Below are positions 56,987-64,000 of a stretch of DNA of 64,000 nt, in pieces. The stretch is from an uncultured Altererythrobacter sp. (GTDB lineage Bacteria; Pseudomonadota; Alphaproteobacteria; Sphingomonadales; Sphingomonadaceae), in assembly GCA_913056125.1 (NCBI GenBank), contig CAJXNC010000003.1:124001-188000 (forward strand), in the 5' to 3' direction. The notes under the pieces were generated by a model that made no database searches, was not told the origin of the DNA, and saw nothing but the letters and a program-made list of their open reading frames with translations. How positions within the stretch are numbered: position 1 is the stretch's first letter; each line of letters starts with the position of its first letter. The translations under genes were made by a program, and so were the position numbers.

Positions 56987-59338
56987 GTGACACAGAACCA
57001 CTCGGGATTGCCGAGCCTGCCATTGCGCCTCAACGCCTTGCAGGTAATCGGTTTGCAGAAGCCGGTCGATGGCGACTGGGCACGTCTGCGCGCGCTGCAA
57101 TATTCCGAGATCGGCAAGCTTTCGACTGTCCGGTTTGCCGGGCATTGTATCGCTGCCATCCTCGTGATGTCGATTTTTCGTGGCGAGATTTCGAATGCCT
57201 TGCTCTCGGTCTGGCTGATCGCGCTCGGCATCGCCGTCGCCAATGTCAGCAGGATAGATCGCGGTCTGATCGACCTTCCGCGGCGCCTGATGACACGCGA
57301 CGAATTCAACAAGCAGGCGGTCGCTGTCGCCGCCGTTGCCGTGCTTTGGTCGACACCGCTCCTGGCCTTCGTACCTGGCGGGGACCGGGCCGATCACTAC
57401 GCCACCTGGTCGATCGTTGCCATGGTCATTGCCGGGTCTGCATCGGTCATGGTGCAGGTGCCGATTGCGACCGTGCTCTATGTGCTTGTCTGCGGTTCGG
57501 CCGCGATCCTGTCTTTCGCCCTGCGTGAGGATTATCCCTTCGCGGCGGTGACTGCCGCATTCTGCGCGGTGGTAGTCTCGTCCGCTCTTGCTGCTGCCCG
57601 GACCTTCCTTACCGCACGCATTGCCGAGGCCGGTGTGCAGGAGAAGGATCAGGTCGTTTCGCTGCTGCTGCGCGAATTCGAGGAGAACGAGGCCGACTGG
57701 TTGTGGCAGGTCGATACGCATCGCCGCATCACCTCTGCCAGCCCGCGCTTCGCCTATGCGTTGGGCAGCGATCCCGCGACAGTAGAAGGCGAGAGCATGA
57801 TCCAGCTTATCTCCGGCGACAAGTGGGAGAGCGGGGACTTGCCCTCGAGTCTCCACGAACTGGCCGAGCGGCTGAAATGCCGGGAGAGCTTTTCCAACCT
57901 CGTCGTCCAGGCCGAAATCGACGGCCAACGCCGTTGGTGGGAGCTTTCCGGTACGCCCATCCTCGGTGAGAATGGCCGCTTCAAAGGCTTCCGCGGTGTG
58001 GGCTCGGATGTGACCGAACGCCGCGAAAGCGACGAAAAGATCGCCTATCTGGCGCGCTACGATACGCTGACGGGCTTGCCCAATCGGCTGATGCTGACAG
58101 AAGGCCTTGCCGAAGCATTGCGCTATTCTGCACAGTGGAAAACGCGCTGCGCTTTCCTGATGATCGACCTCGACCGATTCAAGGCGGTCAACGATTCGCT
58201 TGGCCACCTGGTCGGGGACCGGCTGCTTGCGCATGTCTCCCAGCGCCTCAAGCAGGTGATGACCGAGAATGAGCAGGTCGGACGTCTGGGCGGTGACGAA
58301 TTCGCCGTGGTTATCCGGGATGCATCCTCCGGTGGTTATGTCGAGGACGTTGCCAAACGGATCATCGATATCCTCTCACAGCCCTACATCGTCGACAATC
58401 ACACGCTCTATATCGGCGCCAGCGTGGGTTCGGCGATCGGCCCGCGTGACGGGACCAGCGTCGAAACTCTGATGCGTAATGCCGATCTTGCGCTCTATCG
58501 CGCCAAAGATGCCGGCGGCGGCGAACATTGCAAGTTCCTGCCTGCGCTGCATAGCGATGCCGAGGAGCGCCGCACGCTCGAGGCAAGTCTGCGCAATGCC
58601 ATCGAGAAGGATGAGCTGACGCTCAACTACCAGCCCGTGGTCAATGCCAAGACCGAGCAAGTGGTAAGCTTCGAGGCGTTGCTGCGCTGGAACAGCAAGG
58701 AGCATGGATTTGTCAGCCCCGGCAAGTTTATCCCGTTGGCTGAGGATACTCGCCTGATCGTCCCGATCGGCGATTGGGTTCTGCGTGCTGCCTGCAAGGA
58801 AGCCTCTTCCTGGCCCGAAGACATCAAGGTCGCGGTCAATGTTTCGGGCGAACAGCTGCTTGATCCGCATTTCTCGAGCAATGTCGTGAGCGCGCTTGCC
58901 GATAGCGGCCTGGCCGCACATCGCCTCGAGGTCGAAGTGACCGAAAGCGTGTTCCTGCGTGATGGCCGCACGGCGCGCCAGACGCTCGAAGAAATCATAG
59001 CGCTGGGCTGCACCATCGCGCTGGATGATTTCGGGACCGGTTATTCCTCGCTCGGCTATTTGCGCAATATGCGCTTCTCGACGATCAAGGTCGATCGCAG
59101 CTTTGTGCAGGGTGCATCGGAGGACAGTCCCGAAAGTCTTGCCATTATCCGTGCTGTTGTGGCGATGGCGCAGAGTCTTGAAATGTCGACGACCGCCGAA
59201 GGCGTGGAAGATGCCAAGCAAGCCGAGTTGGTCCGCGACCTGGGGTGCACCAAGATCCAGGGCTTCTATTTCGGGCGCCCCATGCCCGCGACCGAGGCAC
59301 GCAGCCTCGTGGTCAAGCGCCGTCACGTTGCCGCGTGA
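56987..59338 (+). CDS. Membrane sensor with PAS, GGDEF and EAL domains
   Basis: N-terminal TM helices; VGRLGGDEFAVVI; FEALLRWNSKEHG, DDFGTGYSSLGYL, EGVED. Confidence 0.95.
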   Translation: MTQNHSGLPSLPLRLNALQVIGLQKPVDGDWARLRALQYSEIGKLSTVRFAGHCIAAILVMSIFRGEISNALLSVWLIALGIAVANVSRIDRGLIDLPRRLMTRDEFNKQAVAVAAVAVLWSTPLLAFVPGGDRADHYATWSIVAMVIAGSASVMVQVPIATVLYVLVCGSAAILSFALREDYPFAAVTAAFCAVVVSSALAAARTFLTARIAEAGVQEKDQVVSLLLREFEENEADWLWQVDTHRRITSASPRFAYALGSDPATVEGESMIQLISGDKWESGDLPSSLHELAERLKCRESFSNLVVQAEIDGQRRWWELSGTPILGENGRFKGFRGVGSDVTERRESDEKIAYLARYDTLTGLPNRLMLTEGLAEALRYSAQWKTRCAFLMIDLDRFKAVNDSLGHLVGDRLLAHVSQRLKQVMTENEQVGRLGGDEFAVVIRDASSGGYVEDVAKRIIDILSQPYIVDNHTLYIGASVGSAIGPRDGTSVETLMRNADLALYRAKDAGGGEHCKFLPALHSDAEERRTLEASLRNAIEKDELTLNYQPVVNAKTEQVVSFEALLRWNSKEHGFVSPGKFIPLAEDTRLIVPIGDWVLRAACKEASSWPEDIKVAVNVSGEQLLDPHFSSNVVSALADSGLAAHRLEVEVTESVFLRDGRTARQTLEEIIALGCTIALDDFGTGYSSLGYLRNMRFSTIKVDRSFVQGASEDSPESLAIIRAVVAMAQSLEMSTTAEGVEDAKQAELVRDLGCTKIQGFYFGRPMPATEARSLVVKRRHVAA

Positions 59339-59351
59339 GTCGATTGCGTGC

Positions 59352-59424
59352 GCCCATCCGGGCTCATTTCCTTTCGGCTGCTCGCTTCGCCTTTGCCTTG
59401 GCTATGGGGAAGGTCCGGGTGGGC
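59352..59424. other. Long imperfect inverted repeat in the intergenic region (possible structured RNA or terminator)
   Basis: GCCCATCCGG (59352-59361) can pair with CCGGGTGGGC (59415-59424) with one G-U, plus an inner TTCC/GGAA. Confidence 0.35.
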
Positions 59425-59488
59425 AGTCGCCCTTGCGATTCGCTCGCCGCGAACCGAGTTCGTCCTTCCCTTGCAGGCTTCAAGCCGG

Positions 59489-60160
59489 CTACGCGACGGC
59501 TAGAGATTCAAACACGCTCTCGAACAATGCCCGTCCGTCGCTGCCACCGGTCTCATCCTCGACCGCGCGTTCGGGGTGCGGCATCATGCCAAGCACATTG
59601 CCGCTCTCATTGAGCACGCCGGCAATATCGCGCTGCGAGCCGTTGACGCTCTCGGCATAGCGGAAGGCCACCCGGCCTTCGCCTTCGAGCCGGTCGAGCG
59701 TTTCCTCGTCGGCGAAGTAATTGCCGTCATGATGGGCGACGGGGATGGCGATGGTCTGCCCCGCGTCATATCGCGAAGTGAACAGCGACTGGCTGTTCTC
59801 GACCGTCAGCGGCACGGTGCGGCAGACGAAGGTCAACTGGGCATTGCGCATCAGCGCGCCGGGCAGCAGCCCGCTTTCGGCCAGGACCTGGAAGCCGTTG
59901 CACACGCCGAGCACGGGCACGCCACGTTCTGCTGCGTCCTTGATGGCGCGCATGATGGGGCTGTTGGCCGCCATCGATCCGCAGCGCAGGTAATCGCCGT
60001 AGGAAAAGCCGCCGGGCAGGGCGATGAAGTCGAGTCCGTCGGGCAGCGAAGCGTCACCGTGCCAGACGCGCAACGGAGCCTTACCGGAGACCAGCTCAAT
60101 CGCCACCGCCATGTCGCGGTCGCAATTCGAACCGGGGAAGGTGATGACTGCTGCCTTCAT
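59489..60160 (-). CDS. purQ: Phosphoribosylformylglycinamidine synthase, glutaminase subunit
   Basis: [52 protein letters not shown]. Confidence 0.97.
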   Translation of the reverse strand: MKAAVITFPGSNCDRDMAVAIELVSGKAPLRVWHGDASLPDGLDFIALPGGFSYGDYLRCGSMAANSPIMRAIKDAAERGVPVLGVCNGFQVLAESGLLPGALMRNAQLTFVCRTVPLTVENSQSLFTSRYDAGQTIAIPVAHHDGNYFADEETLDRLEGEGRVAFRYAESVNGSQRDIAGVLNESGNVLGMMPHPERAVEDETGGSDGRALFESVFESLAVA

Positions 60161-60161
60161 C

Positions 60162-60401
60162 TCAGGCCGTCTCCAGCTTCTCGATCCGGTAATTCTCGAT
60201 CACCATGTTGGCGAGCAGCTTGCGGCACATCTCGTCAAGCGCTTCGTCGCTCGTATTGTCGGCCACGTCCATTTCGATCAGGCGACCGACGCGGACATCT
60301 TTCACCCCGTCGAAGCCGAGGCCTTCCAGTGCGTGGTGGACCGCACGTCCCTGCGGATCGAGGACGCCGGGCTTGAGGTTGACGTGGATGCGGACTTTCA
60401 T
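60162..60401 (-). CDS. purS: Phosphoribosylformylglycinamidine synthase subunit PurS
   Basis: 79 aa [40 protein letters not shown]; next to purQ; the longer ORF is an artefactual upstream extension. Confidence 0.95.
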   Translation of the reverse strand: MKVRIHVNLKPGVLDPQGRAVHHALEGLGFDGVKDVRVGRLIEMDVADNTSDEALDEMCRKLLANMVIENYRIEKLETA

Positions 60402-60527
60402 CGTCAGGGCCTTCCTGTTGGGAGGTGGAGTCGCTTTCGTCGCGAGCCTATGGCGATAGACTACGTTATGGGCAAGGGGGACAGCCAAGCTGCCCACGGC
60501 CGGATGGTGAAATCGAGGAATGCAGGA

Positions 60528-61745
60528 ATGATCGGAACGGAGAAATTCACCTTCAGGGGCGCAAAGGGGCAGATGCTCGACGGGCGGCTGGAGAAGCCGC
60601 TCTATCGCGAACCGCGCGGCGTGGCGCTGTTCGCGCATTGCTTCACCTGCACCAAGCACAGCCATGCAGCGACGCGCATTTCCGCTGCGCTGGCAGAGAA
60701 GGGCTTGGCCGTGTTGCGCTTTGATTTTACCGGTCTGGGCGGCAGCGATGGCGATTTTGCCAATGCGGGTTTTGCTTCCAATGTGGAGGATCTGGCGGCT
60801 GCGGCCAATGCGTTGGAGGCAGCGGGGATGGAGCCCTGCTTGCTGATCGGCCATTCGCTGGGAGGTGCGGCGGCGATCGCGGCGGCAGCGCATATCTCGC
60901 AAGTGCGCGGCGTGGCGACGGTCAATGCGCCGTTCGACACGACCCATGTCTTCGAGCATTTCGGCGACTGTATTGAGACGGTCGAGCGCGAGGGTGAGGG
61001 CGACATTACGCTGGCCGGGCGTACTTTCCGCATCACCCGCGATTTCCTCGAGCAGGGCCGCAACCAGCCCCAGGCGCAAAGGCTGCGAGATCTCGGGCGC
61101 TCACTGCTGGTGCTACATGCCCCGCGTGACGAGGTCGTCGGGATCGACAATGCCCGCGAGATCTTTGAGGCCGCGCGCCATCCCAAGAGCTTTCTTGCGC
61201 TCGACGGGGCGGATCACTTGCTGACGCGGCCCGGCAGCGCCGAATATGCCGCGACCATGATCGCCGCTTGGGCCATGCCGCTGCTGAAGGAGGTGATCGA
61301 CGCTGGCGACCTGCCGGTGCGCGGCGTGGTCGAGGTCTCCACCGCGGGAGGCAGGTTTGCGCAATGGGTGCGAACGTCTAGCCATTCCTTCATTGCAGAC
61401 GAGCCAAAGAGTGTCGGTGGCCGGGATGATGGGCCGACGCCCTATGACTTGTTGCTGGCCGCGCTGGGAAGTTGCACGGCCATGACCCTGCAAATGTATG
61501 CCCAGCGCAAGGGCATTGCGCTCGACAATGTCCATGTGGAGCTCAGCCACAGCCGTGACCATCACCCCGATTGCGAGGATTGCGGTCAGGAAGGAAAGGC
61601 GATCCAGTTCATTGACCGATTGATCGAACTCAATGGCGATTTCACCGAAGCGCAGCATAAGAGGATGATCGAGATTGCCGACATGTGCCCCGTCCATCGC
61701 ACGCTGGAGAGCGAAATTCGCGTCATCACAAAGGTGCAGGGTTAG
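60528..61745 (+). CDS. Bifunctional alpha/beta hydrolase / OsmC family protein
   Basis: LLIGHSLGGAAAIAAA nucleophile elbow; C-terminal OsmC-type AALGSCTAMTLQMYAQRKG and DMCPVHRTLE redox Cys motifs. Confidence 0.92.
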   Translation: MIGTEKFTFRGAKGQMLDGRLEKPLYREPRGVALFAHCFTCTKHSHAATRISAALAEKGLAVLRFDFTGLGGSDGDFANAGFASNVEDLAAAANALEAAGMEPCLLIGHSLGGAAAIAAAAHISQVRGVATVNAPFDTTHVFEHFGDCIETVEREGEGDITLAGRTFRITRDFLEQGRNQPQAQRLRDLGRSLLVLHAPRDEVVGIDNAREIFEAARHPKSFLALDGADHLLTRPGSAEYAATMIAAWAMPLLKEVIDAGDLPVRGVVEVSTAGGRFAQWVRTSSHSFIADEPKSVGGRDDGPTPYDLLLAALGSCTAMTLQMYAQRKGIALDNVHVELSHSRDHHPDCEDCGQEGKAIQFIDRLIELNGDFTEAQHKRMIEIADMCPVHRTLESEIRVITKVQG

Positions 61746-61838
61746 GGCCTGATACAAATCGGGACTTGTTGTTGCGAACGCCTCGCATTAACAACCCGCC
61801 TTCGGTCCAATGAGGCCAAAGCAAGATTCGGGGATGGA

Positions 61839-63041
61839 ATGACCGAGGCAGTACAACAGAGCGGCGGCGCGGCGGACAAGCCGAAGGCGGCTGCGCCCTA
61901 TCTTTCGCCCAAGGCCAAGGCACGTATGCTGTGGGTCAAGATTCACCGCTGGCTGGGCCTGGCGACCTTGATCCCCATGGCCATCCTCGGTGTGACGGGC
62001 TCCGCGCAGGTCTGGCCCGAAGAGACCGAGGCCTTGCTCAACACGCAGCGCGAAGTCGCCGCCACGGCTGATCCTGCGGCGATTACCGAGCAGCATATTG
62101 CCAATGCGCGAGAGGCGCTGGAGCCCTACGGGTCGATTGTCTCGGTCAATGTGGGGGCGGTTGGTGAGCCGCTGGTCGCCTCGACCGCCGGCTATGCCGA
62201 TCCGCCCTTCGGTATTGGTGCACCGGGTGGCATGACGCGGCAGGCCTATGTTGATCCCGACAGCGCTGCGGTGATCGATAATACGGACAGCGCTGGCGGG
62301 TTCATGTGGTACATGCACTTCATCCACGGCCTGTTCCTGATCCCCGGCTGGGGCCGCCAGCTGGTTGGCATTATGGGCCTGTTCCTGACCATTTCGGCCG
62401 TGACCGGGATCTATGTCTTCTGGCCCGGCACCAAGCGTGTGATCGCTGCGCTCAAGTGGCAGAAGCGCGACGGTTTCAATCTCAACGTCCATCGCCAGTC
62501 AGGCTTCCTGCTTTCTCTTGTTATCATCATCGAAGCGATTACCGGGGCGTGGATTTCCTTCCCGACCTTCTTTGCCAGCATTGTCGAACCGGGAGTCGAG
62601 CAGCCCGTGCGCCGCCGCGGCCCGCCTCCGGGCGCGCCTGCACCGGCAGAACCGCTCGTAATGGAAGACGGGCAATGGGTCCTCGCGCTGGAACGTGCCA
62701 GTTCAGCTTTCGACGGCCGCCCGACTGCGATCAACGTCCCACGCGGCGAAGACGGCGCGTGGAGCATTTCATTGGCCGGCGAAGGAACCAATGCCACGGT
62801 CAGTGTACCATTGGGCGCGGGCGAAGTGACGGTTGAGGAGCGGCCTGCCGTCAACGGACCGCCTCCCGGCTTCACACAGACTCGCGCCAGCGCGATCGCC
62901 GGTTTCATGCGCCAGGCGCATTACGCCACAATCGGCGGGATCATCTGGGAGATCCTCGTTTTCCTCAGCGGTATCGCGCTGACCTTCCTGTCGATCAGCG
63001 GCGTCTATGTCTGGGCCAAGCGCAAGTTCAGGCGCCGTTGA
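61839..63041 (+). CDS. PepSY-associated TM helix domain protein
   Basis: KIHRWLGLATLIPMAILGVTGSAQVWPEE; MWYMHFIHGLFLIPGWGRQLVGIMGLFLTISAVTGIYVFWPG. Confidence 0.88.
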   Translation: MTEAVQQSGGAADKPKAAAPYLSPKAKARMLWVKIHRWLGLATLIPMAILGVTGSAQVWPEETEALLNTQREVAATADPAAITEQHIANAREALEPYGSIVSVNVGAVGEPLVASTAGYADPPFGIGAPGGMTRQAYVDPDSAAVIDNTDSAGGFMWYMHFIHGLFLIPGWGRQLVGIMGLFLTISAVTGIYVFWPGTKRVIAALKWQKRDGFNLNVHRQSGFLLSLVIIIEAITGAWISFPTFFASIVEPGVEQPVRRRGPPPGAPAPAEPLVMEDGQWVLALERASSAFDGRPTAINVPRGEDGAWSISLAGEGTNATVSVPLGAGEVTVEERPAVNGPPPGFTQTRASAIAGFMRQAHYATIGGIIWEILVFLSGIALTFLSISGVYVWAKRKFRRR

Positions 63042-64000
63042 TCACTCCGATTCGGGCAGCGCAGTGATTTCCACCCGCTGCGCCGGGTCAAGATAGAGCT
63101 GCGCAATGGCCTGCACATCCTCGGGTGTGATCATCTGCAACAGCTCGATACCTTCGGCATAGCGTTGCAGGCGGTCGGCCTGGGTCTGTGCCCGGTCGAC
63201 CAGCTGCATCCAGCCATCATTGGTCTTGAGCAGGTTCTCATAGGCTTCGACATGTGGGGCGCGGGCGCGTAGCAGCACATCCTCGTCCACCGGTGCGCCG
63301 CGCAGTTCCGCGACCGTTGCCAGCATGGCCTCGCGCGCGCTGTCGACATCGGTTTCGGCAATCGAGGCGTTGATGGTGAAGGTGCCCCAGCCGGGCCAGG
63401 TCCGGCTCTGCGAGGCACTGACCGAAGGCGAATAGGTCTGGCCCAGCTCCTCGCGCAGGCTCTCGGTCAGCTTGATGCGCATGATACGCTCAAGCACTTC
63501 CAGCTTCATCGATTCGCGGAAGTCCTCGCCATCGCGGGTCGGCCAGATCATTCGGATCAAAGCCTGATTGGGCTCGCCGTCGTGATACACCACACGCGGG
63601 CTGCGGTCGGCGGTGAAGCTGCGCTGGCGGTTGTCGGCATAGTCCCCGAAGCCTTCCTCGCGTGCGGGTAGGGCACCGAGCGTACGGGCGACGAAGTCGA
63701 TCGCCTGCTGCTCGTCGAAATCGCCGACAATCGCCACTTCGATCGCGCCATGATCGAGCCTGTCGGAGATGGCATCGCGCAGGCCCGCGAAGGTCAGCGC
63801 CATATAGTCTTCCCGCGGCTGGATGGAGAAGCGCGGATCATTGTCGGATATGATCTCGTCCTCGGCAAAGCCGACCGCATTTTCCGGCGTGGCATTGCGC
63901 TGGGCGAACCAGTTGATGACGCTGCGGCGATATTGCTCCTCGCCCGTCGGGCGATAGGCAGGATCGCTAATGGCGGCGGCAAAGAGCTGAAGCTGGATCT
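63042..64000 (-). CDS. M16 family zinc peptidase, C-terminal part (runs off window)
   Basis: Frame open to the window end (...IQLQLFAAAISDPAYRPTGEEQYRRSVINWF...); LEVLERIMRIKLTESLREELGQTYSPSV typical M16 C-domain. Confidence 0.88.
   Translation of the reverse strand, partial: IQLQLFAAAISDPAYRPTGEEQYRRSVINWFAQRNATPENAVGFAEDEIISDNDPRFSIQPREDYMALTFAGLRDAISDRLDHGAIEVAIVGDFDEQQAIDFVARTLGALPAREEGFGDYADNRQRSFTADRSPRVVYHDGEPNQALIRMIWPTRDGEDFRESMKLEVLERIMRIKLTESLREELGQTYSPSVSASQSRTWPGWGTFTINASIAETDVDSAREAMLATVAELRGAPVDEDVLLRARAPHVEAYENLLKTNDGWMQLVDRAQTQADRLQRYAEGIELLQMITPEDVQAIAQLYLDPAQRVEITALPESE

Noticed and set aside
1-64000. Defence systems, toxin-antitoxin modules or biosynthetic NRPS/PKS genes
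   Set aside because: No supporting motifs seen in any of the plausible coding regions.

Overview
The window looks like an alphaproteobacterial chromosome segment, probably Sphingomonadales/Erythrobacteraceae-like judging by protein style and a permuted tmRNA. It has two parts. (1) About 1-28.4 kb is an accessory, mostly minus-strand oxidative/catabolic island. It encodes five PQQ-type beta-propeller dehydrogenases, two of them with fused cytochrome c domains at opposite ends. It also has a tandem array of four paralogous secreted ~355-aa proteins of no function I can name, two paralogous small membrane proteins (DUF6644-like), a carboxylesterase lipoprotein, small c-type cytochromes, a HupE/UreJ-like membrane protein, a secreted VOC protein, an FAD aromatic-hydroxylase-type monooxygenase, an alpha/beta hydrolase, a glycerate kinase/hydroxyacid dehydrogenase pair, a LigE-like GST and a PanE-like reductase. 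(2) About 28.4-64 kb is mostly housekeeping: LemA/TPM operon, mscL, two-piece permuted ssrA, L,D-transpeptidase, astAB plus M20 hydrolase, ksgA-pdxA-surA-lptD, pepA-holC, ndk, purNM, hdaA, cysE, gph, glmU, glmS, GGDEF-EAL, purQS, alpha/beta hydrolase-OsmC fusion, PepSY protein and M16 peptidase. No CRISPR array, prophage, IS element or rRNA was seen. The best candidate for an undescribed system is the PQQ dehydrogenase / four-paralog periplasmic cluster at about 0.1-24 kb, possibly linked to aryl-ether or aromatic alcohol catabolism through the adjacent LigE-like GST. The substrate is unknown and the link is inference. All family assignments come from reading the sequence and from recalled family features; no database search was run.
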